A DNA stretch of 64,000 nt from Nemertoderma westbladi (GCA_032718475.1 JAUCBJ010009060.1:62001-126000), one strand, 5' to 3'. Shown: positions 45,245 to 59,330, numbered from the stretch's first letter. Numbers and translations are program-made. Notes: a model not told the origin generated them from the sequence alone.

Positions 45245-47141
45245 TATAGAATTATATTCTCTAAATGCCGTGGATTTTCAAAATTTTATTTTATTCGAAT
45301 TAACTTTGTAAAAGATTGCTTTGAATCCTCATTTGTATTTGTTATATCGCCTATCGGTCAAGTGGTTCAGTAGCTCAGTCGGTAGAGCGTTGGAAATTAT
45401 ATGTGTAGTAGGTATTGAGTTCGAATCCTAGTAAGTGCGAATTATTTTTTGTGCAGAATTTCAACTCATTTAAATTAACCGCTACAAATTAATTGCATTT
45501 GTCTGTACCAATGAGACTGTAGTTATTTGATTGTAACCAATGTCGTGCAAGTTATATATTAGCTGGACCAATAGCTATCTTTAAAACCTTGTTAGAACCT
45601 ATAGATCAATCGAGAATTTTCTCGATTGATTGCAGCACAAATTTGGTATAAAAGGGTGCGATTTGTTCATTAGTTATCTTTCTCATCTATGCTTCTCAGA
45701 TTATCTTATCTTATCAATATTCTGTCGTGCTTAGTTTATTTCAGATTACATTGTATTATAATTATATTTTCTGTAATAAAGTCAGAATTATCGCTAATCT
45801 GCTTTTCTATCTGTTTTACCATGGATTCACTACGGTGAACAAACCTAAGGGACAGGATGACCGGCTAGAGATCGGGCCGCAGCAATGAACGGGAACATCG
45901 GGGGAATGTAGACCAGAGACAACCCGCAATACCATCTTGAGTTATTCGCCCATCGCCTGAAAGGTTAGACAGCGTTCGATCCTTGCTACCTAAGTGTAAG
46001 ACCAAAAGATCAAAAGGTAGAAGTAGTGACACGCTGTGAGCCTAAAATTACATCTTAGAGACTGTACTGTCTTGATTCAGGAAAAACCGCAGTAGACCTT
46101 CATATTCCTACGGGGGGGAGAGGGAAAGAGCGCAGGCAGATACTAGTACGCAGATAGGACGTAGGCACACCGGTACAAGGCATACACATTGGTTAGGGTG
46201 CAGCAAACTGTACGCCTAACTCTTGCTAAGTGCAGGTGTGTGTGCGACTATTTGTAGTACGACAGTGTCCATTGCATTATAACTTGTAGGCTAGGGGGGT
46301 TGCTGTGTTTTCACCTGAATTGGGATTGTACCGTTCAGGCGGTAGGGCAGTTTACAGCTAGGCGCAAATAAATTGAGGCTATTAGGGATACTAACATCTA
46401 CCGTGTCCCCGCCAACGCCCTAATAGGAAGTTACCCGGACTACCTGGGTGACTAAAATTCTAGATAAGAGCCAGGATAGCTATTAGTAACTGTACGCCTA
46501 CAGTAGTAAACTAACACATCTCTTCTTAGTATCAGGGACCTGGTACCTAAAATTGCCGAATTCTGGGCGTAGCATTAACCTTATGCCTGAATTTGAGTCC
46601 TGGAAATACGCAAGAGGGGAAGGAACCTTATCATTCGTGAGTATTGGACCTACAAGTTACAAAATTAGAATATTCGTAAAATGCACACCGTACCCAGTAA
46701 TTATATATGTGAAGGAGCAAAACTGTTTTTGACCGTTCAGAATTAACACACGCGCGTTAGAAATTATTTACACCTCAAAATATATAAAATTAACTTTCGT
46801 CCTTACTGTGCTTTGCCCGCTAGTTAGACATCTCCAAATCTCTGCCTGTACCTAGCTAGCGTCCCTTCGCCCAACCATATAAATCACACCGCGGCAAAGT
46901 ATACGAGCCCTTTAGTCCGTCAGTGAGTCAGCCTGATTTTAGGATTCGCTGCGCGGGATTTTGTTTTATCGAAGTTTGTCTGCTCGTAGACTGTTTTCTG
47001 CCTCACCGGTTATAAGAGATCGATACTGCAATATATTCGCTTACTTAGAGTTTACTGTTTTGGTGAGAAGGTCGGATTTATGATTTGATTCACAAACTTT
47101 ACAGTAGGATATTGCAGGTATTGTTACTGTCTCTTCGAATA
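45245..47141 (+). repeat. Long terminal repeat 3 of the BEL pair
   Basis: Matches repeats 1 and 2 up to CTCTTCGAATA and then stops matching. It has TATA-like GTATAAAAG at 45646 and AATAAA at 45775-45780. It carries an extra CTTTCTCATCTATGCTT near 45678. Confidence 0.78.
45364..45435 (+). other. tRNA-like segment inside LTR 3
   Basis: A box at 45371-45382 and B-box-like sequence at 45418-45428, as in the other two repeats. Confidence 0.7.
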
Positions 47142-47213
47142 AGTGTGCTACACGAGTGGTATGTTATAAGAACGGACAGTGTGCTGCACGAGTGGTATGT
47201 TACATGAACAAAA
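47142..47213. repeat. 36-bp tandem pair next to LTR 3
   Basis: AGTGTGCTACACGAGTGG at 47142 repeats as AGTGTGCTGCACGAGTGG at 47178, both followed by TATGTTA. This is new sequence beginning where LTR 3 ends. Confidence 0.75.
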
Positions 47214-47330
47214 TATAGCCACGAGGATCAGCGCATGGAAAAGTACATTGACAAAAGTACGTGGTCCCTTAAAACTGCACGCGAACTGCCTGTTCAGTAG
47301 AAATGGGTTAGATGGGAGAGTAAGCATCAG

Positions 47331-47420
47331 GGGCAAGTGGCTAAACTGGTTAGCGCTACTGATGAGGCCTGATAGGCTGAAACGTACGTATAGCGCTGGT
47401 TCAACCCCCGGTGACGTGCT
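47331..47420 (+). mobile_element. tRNA-like, SINE-like segment carrying a hammerhead
   Basis: TGGCTAAACTGG (47338-47349) fits the pol III A box exactly and GGTTCAACCCC (47398-47408) fits GGTTCRANYCC exactly. Between them, where a tRNA has its anticodon arm, lies a hammerhead ribozyme. The surrounding element's limits are not clear. Confidence 0.6.
47351..47398 (+). ncRNA. Hammerhead self-cleaving ribozyme, type I, minimal stem III
   Basis: Core CTGATGA (47359-47365) and GAAA (47379-47382) are both present. Stem I is TAGCGCTA (47351-47358) with TAGCGCTG (47391-47398), 8 pairs with one G-U. Stem II is GGCCT (47366-47370) with AGGCT (47374-47378), including one G-T pair. Stem III is only AC/GT (47382-47383, 47388-47389) with loop GTAC. 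The cleavage triplet GTA ends at 47390. Such short stem III forms occur in animal retroelement hammerheads and are thought to act as dimers. Confidence 0.82.
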
Positions 47421-47710
47421 TCCTCATTTTTTCCATTTCTGAACGAAACCATAATATTACATCATGCTGATAAAAAACCGTATAGGGTATGTATCTTTTG
47501 CTGCAATAAAATTCCAAAATTTTATAAATATAATAATAATAATAATATAAAAAATAGTATAAAATATAATACCGATTCCGTCTTTGATAAATTGTTGATG
47601 TTAATTGCTTTCAATTATTAAAATGCAATAACAATTATTTTATAATATACTAGGCGAGTAACGAATTACATAATATTATGTATTTTAATTTATTGTCATC
47701 CTACATTATC
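47421..47710. other. AT-rich spacer before the 22-bp array
   Basis: Contains an (AAT)n stretch near 47528-47545 and no ORF or recognisable element. Confidence 0.6.
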
Positions 47711-47833
47711 CGGTTGTTATACACAACGACTATGGTCGTTATACACAAGGACTACGGTCGTTATACACAAGGACTACGGTCGTTATACACAAGGACTAAG
47801 GTCGTTATACACAAGGACTACGGTCGTTATACA

Positions 47834-48110
47834 CAAGAACTACGGTCGTTATACACAAGGACATCGGTTGTTATACACAAGGACTACGGTTGTTATACAC
47901 AAGGACTACGGTCGTTATACACAAGGACTAAGGTCGTTATACACAAGGACTACGGTCGTTATACACAAGAACTACGGTCGTTATACACAAGGACATCGGT
48001 TGTTATACACAAGGACTACGGTTGTTATACACAAGGACTACGGTCGTTATACACAAGGACTAAGGTCGTTATACACAAGGACTACGGTCGTTATACACAA
48101 GAACTACGGT
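47834..48110. repeat. 132-bp higher-order repeat at the array's left edge
   Basis: AAGAACTACGG recurs at about 47834, 47966 and 48098, each followed one unit later by ACATCGGTTG: a six-unit block repeated three times. Confidence 0.8.
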
Positions 48111-51100
48111 CGTTATACACAAGGACATCGGTTGTTATACACAAGGACTAAGGTCGTTATACACAAGGACTACGGTTGTTATACACAAGGACTACGGTCG
48201 TTATACACAAGGACTACGGTCGTTATACACAAGGACTACGGTCGTTATACACAAGGACTACGGTTGTTATACACAAGGACTACGGTCGTTATACACAAGG
48301 ACTACGGTTGTTATACACAAGGACTACGGTCGTTATACACAAGGACTACGGTCGTTATACACAAGGACTACGGTCGTTATACACAAGGACTACGGTTGTT
48401 ATACACAAGGACTACGGTCGTTATACACAAGGACTACGGTTGTTATACACAAGGACTACGGTTGTTATACACAAGGACTACGGTCGTTATACACAAGGAC
48501 TACGGTCGTTATACACAAGGACTACGGTCGTTATACACAAGGACTACGGTTGTTATACACAAGGACTACGGTTGTTATACACAAGGACTACGGTTGTTAT
48601 ACACAAGGACTACGGTCGTTATACACAAGGACTACGGTCGTTATACACAAGGACTACGGTCGTTATACACAAGGACTACGGTCGTTATACACAAGGACTA
48701 CGGTTGTTATACACAAGGACTATGGTTGTTATACACAAGGACTACTGTTGTTATACACAAGGACTACGGTCGTTATAAACAAGGACTACGGTCGTTATAC
48801 ACAAGGACTACGGTCGTTATACACAAGGACTACGGTCGTTATACACAAGGACTACGGTCGTTATACACAAGGACTACGGTCGTTATACACAAGGACTACG
48901 GTTGTTATACACAAGGACTACGGTTGTTATACACAAGGACTACGGTCGTTATACACAAGGACTACGGTTGTTATACACAAGGACTACGGTTGTTATACAC
49001 AAGGACATCGGTTGTTATACACAAGGACTACGGTCGTTATACACAAGGACTACGGTCGTTATACACAAGGACTACGGTTGTTATACACAAGGACTACGGT
49101 TGTTATACACAAGGACTACGGTCGTTATACACAAGGACTACGGTTGTTATACACAAGGACTACGGTTGTTATACACAAGGACTACGGTCGTTATACACAA
49201 GGACTACGGTCGTTATACACAAGGACTACGGTTGTTATACACAAGGACTACGGTCAACCAAGGACTACGGTCGTTATACACAAGGACTACGGTCGTTATA
49301 CACAAGGACTACGGTTGTTATACACAAGGACTATGGTTGTTATACACAAGGACTACGGTCGTTATACACAAGGACTACGGTCGTTATACACAAGGACTAC
49401 GGTTGTTATACACAAGGACTACGGTCGTTATACACAAGGACTACGGTCGAACCAAGGACTACGGTCGTTATACACAAGGACTACGGTCGTTATACACAAG
49501 GACTACGGTTGTTATACACAAGGACTATGGTTGTTATACACAAGGACTACGGTTGTTATACACAAGGACTACGGTCGTTATAAACAAGGACTACGGTCGT
49601 TATACACAAGGACTACGGTCGTTATACACAAGGACTACGGTCGTTATACACAAGGACTACGGTTGTTATACACAAGGACTACGGTCGTTATACACAAGGA
49701 CTACGGTTGTTATACACAAGGACTACGGTCGTTATACACAAGGACTACGGTCGTTATACACAAGGACTACGGTTGTTATACACAAGGACTACGGTTGTTA
49801 TACACAAGGACTACGGTCGTTATACACAAGGACTACGGTTGTTATACACAAGAACTACGGTCGTTATACAGTACACAAGGACTACGGTCGTTATACACAA
49901 GGACTACGGTCGTTATACACAAGGACTACGGTCGTTATACACAAGGACTCCGGTCATTATACTCAAGGACTACGGTCGTTATACAGTACACAAGGACTAC
50001 GGTTGTTATACACAAGGACTACGGTTGTTATACACAAGGACTACGGTTGTTATACACAAGGACTACGGTTGTTATACACAAGGACTACGGTTGTTATACA
50101 CAAGGACTACGGTTGTTATACACAAGGACTACGGTTGTTATACACAAGGACTACGGTTGTTATACACAAGGACTACGGTTGTTATACACAAGGACTACGG
50201 TTGTTATACACAAGGACTACGGTTGTTATACACAAGGACTACGGTTGTTATACACAAGGACTACGGTTGTTATACACAAGGACTACGGTTGTTACACAAG
50301 GACTACGGTCGTTATACACAAGGACTACGGTCGTTATACACAAGGACTCCGGTGGTTATACACAAGGACTACGGTTGTTATACACAAGGACTACGGTCGT
50401 TATACACAAGGACTACGGTCGTTATACACAAGGACTACGGTCGTTATACACAAGGACTACGGTCGTTATACACAAGGACTACGGTTGTTATACACAAGGA
50501 CTACGGTTGTTATACACAAGGACTACGGTCGTTATACACAAGGACTACGGTCGTTATACACAAGGACTACGGTGGTTATACACAAGGACTACGGTCGTTA
50601 TACACAAGGACTACGGTCGTTATACACAAGGACTACGGTTGTTATACACAAGGACTACGGTCGTTATACACAAGGACTACGGTCGTTATACACAAGGACT
50701 ACGGTCGTTATACACAAGGACTACGGTCGTTATACACAAGGACTACGGTTGTTATACACAAGGACTACGGTCGTTATACACAAGGACTACGGTTGTTATA
50801 CACAAGGACTACGGTCGTTATACACAAGGACTACGGTTGTTATACACAAGGACTACGGTTGTTATACACAAGGACTACGGTTGTTATACACAAGGACTAC
50901 GGTTGTTATACACAAGGACTACGGTTGTTATACACAAGGACTACGGTTGTTCACAAGGACTACGGTCGTTATACACAAGGACTACGGTCGTTATACACAA
51001 GGACTACGGTTGTTATACACAAGGACTACGGTTGTTATACACAAGGACTACGGTTGTTATACACAAGGACTACGGTCGTTATACACAAGGACTACGGTCG

Positions 51101-51552
51101 TTATACACAAGGACTACGGTTGTTATACACAAGGACTACGGTCGTTATACACAAGGACTACGGTCGTTATACACAAGGACTACGGTCGTTATACACAAGG
51201 ACTACGGTTGTTATACACAAGGACTACGGTTGTTCACAAGGACTACGGTCGTTATACACAAGGACTACGGTCGTTATACACAAGGACTACGGTTGTTATA
51301 CACAAGGACTACGGTCGTTATACACAAGGACTACGGTCGTTATACACAAGGACTACGGTCGTTATACACAAGGACTACGGTTGTTATACACAAGGACTAC
51401 GGTCGTTATACACAAGGACTACGGTCGTTATACACAAGGACTACGGTCGTTATACACAAGGACTACGGTCGTTATACACAAGGACTACGGTTGTTATACA
51501 CAAGGACTACGGTCGTTATACACAAGGACTACGGTCGTTATACACAAGGACT

Positions 51553-54500
51553 ACAGTCGTTATACAGTACACAAGGACTACGGTCGTTATACACAAGGAC
51601 TACGGTTGTTATACACAAGGACTACGGTTGTTATACACAAGGACTACGGTTGTTATACACAAGGACTACGGTCGTTATACACAAGGACTACGGTTGTTAT
51701 ACACAAGGACTACGGTTGTTATACACAAGGACTACGGTCGTTATACACAAGGACTACGGTTGTTATACACAAGGACTACGGTTGTTATACACAAGGACTA
51801 CGGTCGTTATACACAAGGACTACGGTCGTTATACACAAGGACTACGGTTGTTATACACAAGGACTACGGTGTTATACACAAGGACTACGGTCGTTATACA
51901 CAAGGACTACGGTCGTTATACACAAGGACTACGGTCGTTATACACAAGGACTACGGTTGTTATACACAAGGACTACGGTTGTTATACACAAGGACTACGG
52001 TCGTTATACACAAGGACTACGGTCGTTATACACAAGGACTACGGTTGTTATACACAAGGACTACGGTCGTTATACACAAGGACTACGGTCGTTATACACA
52101 AGGACTACGGTCGTTATACACAAGGACTACGGTCGTTATACACAAGGACTACGGTCGTTATACACAAGGACTACGGTTGTTATACACAAGGACTACGGTC
52201 GTTATACACAAGGACTACGGTCGTTATACACAAGGACTACGGTCGTTATACACAAGGACTACGGTCGTTATACACAAGGACTACGGTCGTTATACACAAG
52301 GACTACGGTCGTTATACACAAGGACTACGGTTGTTATACACAAGGACTACGGTCGTTATACACAAGGACTACGGTTGTTACACAAGGACTACGGTCGTTA
52401 TACACAAGGACTACGGTCGTTATACACAAGGACTACGGTTGTTATACACAAGGACTACGGTCGTTATACACAAGGACTACGGTCGTTATACACAAGGACT
52501 ACGGTCGTTATACACAAGGACTACGGTTGTTATACACAAGGACTACGGTCGTTATACACAAGGACTACGGTTGTTATACACAAGGACTACGGTTGTTATA
52601 CACAAGGACTACGGTTGTTATACACAAGGACTACGGTTGTTATACACAAGGACTACGGTTGTTCACAAGGACTACGGTCGTTATACACAAGGACTACGGT
52701 CGTTATACACAAGGACTACGGTTGTTATACACAAGGACTACGGTTGTTATACACAAGGACTACGGTTGTTCACAAGGACTACGGTCGTTATACACAAGGA
52801 CTACGGTCGTTATACACAAGGACTACGGTGGTTATACACAAGGACTACGGTTGTTATACACAAGGACTACGGTTGTTCACAAGGACTACGGTCGTTATAC
52901 ACAAGGACTACGGTCGTTATACACAAGGACTCCGGTGGTTATACACAAGGACTACGGTCGTTATACACAAGGACTACGGTCGTTATACACAAGGACTACG
53001 GTTGTTATACACAAGGACTACGGTCGTTATACACAAGGACTACGGTCGTTATACACAAGGACTACGGTCGTTATACACAAGGACTACGGTCGTTATACAC
53101 AAGGACTACGGTTGTTACACAAGGACTACGGTCGTTATACACAAGGACTACGGTCGTTATACACAAGGACTACGGTTGTTATACACAAGGACTACGGTTG
53201 TTATACACAAGGACTACGGTTGTTATACACAAGGACTACGGTTGTTATACACAAGGACTACGGTTGTTATACACAAGGACTACGGTTGTTCACAAGGACT
53301 ACGGTCGTTATACACAAGGACTACGGTCGTTATACACAAGGACTACGGTTGTTATACACAAGGACTACGGTTGTTATACACAAGGACTACGGTTGTTCAC
53401 AAGGACTACGGTCGTTATACACAAGGACTACGGTCGTTATACACAAGGACTACGGTTGTTATACACAAGGACTACGGTCGTTATACACAAGGACTACGGT
53501 CGTTATACACAAGGACTACGGTCGTTATACACAAGGACTACGGTTGTTATACACAAGGACTACGGTTGTTCACAAGGACTACGGTCGTTATACACAAGGA
53601 CTACGGTCGTTATACACAAGGACTACGGTTGTTATACACAAGGACTACGGTCGTTATACACAAGGACTACGGTCGTTATACACAAGGACTACGGTCGTTA
53701 TACACAAGGACTACGGTTGTTATACACAAGGACTACGGTCGTTATACACAAGGACTACGGTCGTTATACACAAGGACTACGGTCGTTATACACAAGGACT
53801 ACGGTCGTTATACACAAGGACTACGGTTGTTATACACAAGGACTACGGTCGTTATACACAAGGACTACGGTCGTTATACACAAGGACTACAGTCGTTATA
53901 CAGTACACAAGGACTACGGTCGTTATACACAAGGACTACGGTTGTTATACACAAGGACTACGGTTGTTATACACAAGGACTACGGTTGTTATACACAAGG
54001 ACTACGGTCGTTATACACAAGGACTACGGTTGTTATACACAAGGACTACGGTTGTTATACACAAGGACTACGGTCGTTATACACAAGGACTACGGTTGTT
54101 ATACACAAGGACTACGGTTGTTATACACAAGGACTACGGTCGTTATACACAAGGACTACGGTCGTTATACACAAGGACTACGGTTGTTATACACAAGGAC
54201 ATACGGTGTTATACACAAGGACTACGGTCGTTATACACAAGGACTACGGTCGTTATACACAAGGACTACGGTCGTTATACACAAGGACTACGGTTGTTAT
54301 ACACAAGGACTACGGTTGTTATACACAAGGACTACGGTCGTTATACACAAGGACTACGGTCGTTATACACAAGGACTACGGTTGTTATACACAAGGACTA
54401 CGGTCGTTATACACAAGGACTACGGTCGTTATACACAAGGACTACGGTCGTTATACACAAGGACTACGGTCGTTATACACAAGGACTACGGTCGTTATAC

Positions 54501-57500
54501 ACAAGGACTACGGTTGTTATACACAAGGACTACGGTCGTTATACACAAGGACTACGGTCGTTATACACAAGGACTACGGTCGTTATACACAAGGACTACG
54601 GTCGTTATACACAAGGACTACGGTCGTTATACACAAGGACTACGGTCGTTATACACAAGGACTACGGTTGTTATACACAAGGACTACGGTCGTTATACAC
54701 AAGGACTACGGTTGTTACACAAGGACTACGGTCGTTATACACAAGGACTACGGTCGTTATACACAAGGACTACGGTTGTTATACACAAGGACTACGGTCG
54801 TTATACACAAGGACTACGGTCGTTATACACAAGGACTACGGTCGTTATACACAAGGACTACGGTTGTTATACACAAGGACTACGGTCGTTATACACAAGG
54901 ACTACGGTTGTTATACACAAGGACTACGGTTGTTATACACAAGGACTACGGTTGTTATACACAAGGACTACGGTTGTTATACACAAGGACTACGGTTGTT
55001 CACAAGGACTACGGTCGTTATACACAAGGACTACGGTTGTTATACACAAGGACTACGGTTGTTATACACAAGGACTACGGTTGTTATACACAAGGACTAC
55101 GGTTGTTCACAAGGACTACGGTCGTTATACACAAGGACTACGGTCGTTATACACAAGGACTACGGTCGTTATACACAAGGACTACGGTCGTTATACACAA
55201 GGACTACGGTTGTTATACACAAGGACTACGGTTGTTATACACAAGGACTACGGTTGTTCACAAGGACTACGGTTGTTATACACAAGGACTACGGTTGTTA
55301 TACACAAGGACTACGGTTGTTCACAAGGACTACGGTCGTTATACACAAGGACTACGGTCGTTATACACAAGGACTACGGTCGTTATACACAAGGACTACG
55401 GTCGTTATACACAAGGACTACGGTTGTTATACACAAGGACTACGGTTGTTATACACAAGGACTACGGTTGTTCACAAGGACTACGGTTGTTATACACAAG
55501 GACTACGGTTGTTATACACAAGGACTACGGTTGTTCACAAGGACTACGGTCGTTATACACAAGGACTACGGTCGTTATACACAAGGACTACGGTCGTTAT
55601 ACACAAGGACTACGGTCGTTATACACAAGGACTACGGTCGTTATACACAAGGACTACGGTCGTTATACACAAGGACTACGGTCGTTATACACAAGGACTA
55701 CGGTTGTTATACACAAGGACTACGGTTGTTATACACAAGGACTACGGTTGTTCACAAGGACTACGGTTGTTATACACAAGGACTACGGTTGTTATACACA
55801 AGGACTACGGTTGTTCACAAGGACTACGGTCGTTATACACAAGGACTACGGTCGTTATACACAAGGACTACGGTTGTTATACACAAGGACTACGGTCGTT
55901 ATACACAAGGACTACGGTCGTTATACACAAGGACTACGGTCGTTATACAGTACACAAGGACTACGGTCGTTATACACAAGGACTACGGTTGTTATACACA
56001 AGGACTACGGTTGTTATACACAAGGACTACGGTTGTTATACACAAGGACTACGGTCGTTATACACAAGGACTACGGTTGTTATACACAAGGACTACGGTT
56101 GTTATACACAAGGACTACGGTCGTTATACACAAGGACTACGGTTGTTATACACAAGGACTACGGTTGTTATACACAAGGACTACGGTCGTTATACACAAG
56201 GACTACGGTCGTTATACACAAGGACTACGGTTGTTATACACAAGGACTACGGTGTTATACACAAGGACTACGGTCGTTATACACAAGGACTACGGTCGTT
56301 ATACACAAGGACTACGGTCGTTATACACAAGGACTACGGTTGTTATACACAAGGACTACGGTTGTTATACACAAGGACTACGGTCGTTATACACAAGGAC
56401 TACGGTCGTTATACACAAGGACTACGGTTGTTATACACAAGGACTACGGTCGTTATACACAAGGACTACGGTCGTTATACACAAGGACTACGGTCGTTAT
56501 ACACAAGGACTACGGTCGTTATACACAAGGACTACGGTCGTTATACACAAGGACTACGGTTGTTATACACAAGGACTACGGTCGTTATACACAAGGACTA
56601 CGGTCGTTATACACAAGGACTACGGTCGTTATACACAAGGACTACGGTCGTTATACACAAGGACTACGGTCGTTATACACAAGGACTACGGTCGTTATAC
56701 ACAAGGACTACGGTTGTTATACACAAGGACTACGGTCGTTATACACAAGGACTACGGTTGTTCACAAGGACTACGGTCGTTATACACAAGGACTACGGTC
56801 GTTATACACAAGGACTACGGTTGTTATACACAAGGACTACGGTCGTTATACACAAGGACTACGGTCGTTATACACAAGGACTACGGTCGTTATACACAAG
56901 GACTACGGTTGTTATACACAAGGACTACGGTCGTTATACACAATGACTACGGTTGTTATACACAAGGACTACGGTTGTTATACACAAGGACTACGGTTGT
57001 TATACACAAGGACTACGGTTGTTATACACAAGGACTACGGTTGTTCACAAGGACTACGGTCGTTATACACAAGGACTACGGTTGTTATACACAAGGACTA
57101 CGGTTGTTATACACAAGGACTACGGTTGTTATACACAAGGACTACGGTTGTTCACAAGGACTACGGTCGTTATACACAAGGACTACGGTCGTTATACACA
57201 AGGACTACGGTTGTTATACACAAGGACTACGGTTGTTATACACAAGGACTACGGTTGTTCACAAGGACTACGGTCGTTATACACAAGGACTACGGTCGTT
57301 ATACACAAGGACTACGGTTGTTATACACAAGGACTACGGTCGTTATACACAAGGACTACGGTCGTTATACACAAGGACTACGGTCGTTATACACAAGGAC
57401 TACGGTTGTTATACACAAGGACTACGGTTGTTCACAAGGACTACGGTCGTTATACACAAGGACTACGGTCGTTATACACAAGGACTACGGTTGTTATACA

Positions 57501-59330
57501 CAAGGACTACGGTCGTTATACACAAGGACTACGGTCGTTATACACAAGGACTACGGTCGTTATACACAAGGACTACGGTTGTTATACACAAGGACTACGG
57601 TCGTTATACACAAGGACTACGGTCGTTATACACAAGGACTACGGTCGTTATACACAAGGACTACGGTCGTTATACACAAGGACTACGGTTGTTATACACA
57701 AGGACTACGGTCGTTATACACAAGGACTACGGTCGTTATACACAAGGACTACAGTCGTTATACAGTACACAAGGACTACGGTCGTTATACACAAGGACTA
57801 CGGTTGTTATACACAAGGACTACGGTTGTTATACACAAGGACTACGGTTGTTATACACAAGGACTACGGTCGTTATACACAAGGACTACGGTTGTTATAC
57901 ACAAGGACTACGGTTGTTATACACAAGGACTACGGTCGTTATACACAAGGACTACGGTTGTTATACACAAGGACTACGGTTGTTATACACAAGGACTACG
58001 GTCGTTATACACAAGGACTACGGTCGTTATACACAAGGACTACGGTTGTTATACACAAGGACATCGGTGTTATACACAAGGACTACGGTCGTTATACACA
58101 AGGACTACGGTCGTTATACACAAGGACTACGGTCGTTATACACAAGGACTACGGTTGTTATACACAAGGACTACGGTTGTTATACACAAGGACTACGGTC
58201 GTTATACACAAGGACTACGGTCGTTATACACAAGGACTACGGTTGTTATACACAAGGACTACGGTCGTTATACACAAGGACTACGGTCGTTATACACAAG
58301 GACTACGGTCGTTATACACAAGGACTACGGTCGTTATACACAAGGACTACGGTCGTTATACACAAGGACTACGGTTGTTATACACAAGGACTACGGTCGT
58401 TATACACAAGGACTACGGTCGTTATACACAAGGACTACGGTCGTTATACACAAGGACTACGGTCGTTATACACAAGGACTACGGTCGTTATACACAAGGA
58501 CTACGGTCGTTATACACAAGGACTACGGTTGTTATACACAAGGACTACGGTCGTTATACACAAGGACTACGGTTGTTCACAAGGACTACGGTCGTTATAC
58601 ACAAGGACTACGGTCGTTATACACAAGGACTACGGTTGTTATACACAAGGACTACGGTCGTTATACACAAGGACTACGGTCGTTATACACAAGGACTACG
58701 GTCGTTATACACAAGGACTACGGTTGTTATACACAAGGACTACGGTCGTTATACACAATGACTACGGTTGTTATACACAAGGACTACGGTTGTTATACAC
58801 AAGGACTACGGTTGTTATACACAAGGACTACGGTTGTTATACACAAGGACTACGGTTGTTCACAAGGACTACGGTCGTTATACACAAGGACTACGGTTGT
58901 TATACACAAGGACTACGGTTGTTATACACAAGGACTACGGTTGTTATACACAAGGACTACGGTTGTTCACAAGGACTACGGTCGTTATACACAAGGACTA
59001 CGGTCGTTATACACAAGGACTACGGTCGTTATACACAAGGACTACGGTCGTTATACACAAGGACTACGGTTGTTATACACAAGGACTACGGTTGTTATAC
59101 ACAAGGACTACGGTTGTTCACAAGGACTACGGTTGTTATACACAAGGACTACGGTTGTTATACACAAGGACTACGGTTGTTCACAAGGACTACGGTCGTT
59201 ATACACAAGGACTACGGTCGTTATACACAAGGACTACGGTCGTTATACACAAGGACTACGGTCGTTATACACAAGGACTACGGTTGTTATACACAAGGAC
59301 TACGGTTGTTATACACAAGGACTACGGTTC
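51553..59330. repeat. Large higher-order repeats (1.8-2.3 kb) in the array
   Basis: The marker TATACAGTACACAAGG at about 51565, 53900, 55945 and 57765 is followed about 310 bases later each time by a shortened GGTGTTATAC unit (51868, 54203, 56250, 58065). CAATGACTACGG recurs at 56942 and 58757. Spacing shrinks from about 2.3 to 1.8 kb. Confidence 0.75.

Larger units (their letters stand above)
27991..47141 (+). mobile_element. BEL/Pao giant retrotransposon, downstream copy (coding-intact)
   Basis: About 19 kb from the middle to the last long repeat. Both ORFs are uninterrupted. This is much larger than the 5-9 kb usual for BEL/Pao; the excess lies in 1.9-kb repeats, a long gag N-terminus, a repeat linker in pol and a separate 3.7-kb second ORF. 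No target-site duplication is evident around the tandem pair. Confidence 0.88.
47711..59330. repeat. 22-bp minisatellite array, about 11.6 kb
   Basis: More than 500 head-to-tail units around TTATACACAAGGACTACGG followed by TCG or TTG. Variants include 19-base units (TTGTTCACAAGG), a 4-base GTAC insertion (TTATACAGTACACAAGG) and ACATCGG or AAGAACTACGG types. Because 22 leaves remainder 1 on division by 3 and the plus-strand unit has no stop in any phase, all three plus frames stay open for thousands of codons with the same 22-residue repeat. The minus strand has stops in every frame. I regard the array as noncoding. Confidence 0.97.

Noticed and set aside
12935-47141. Target-site duplication around the BEL pair
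   Set aside because: The bases before 12935 (TTTAT) and after 47141 (AGTGT) do not match, nor do neighbouring offsets.
47711-59330. Array of DnaA boxes (TTATACACA in nearly every unit), as in a bacterial origin
   Set aside because: The match to TTATNCACA is exact but the surroundings are animal retroelements. DnaA does not exist in this setting, so the match is coincidence within a repeated unit.
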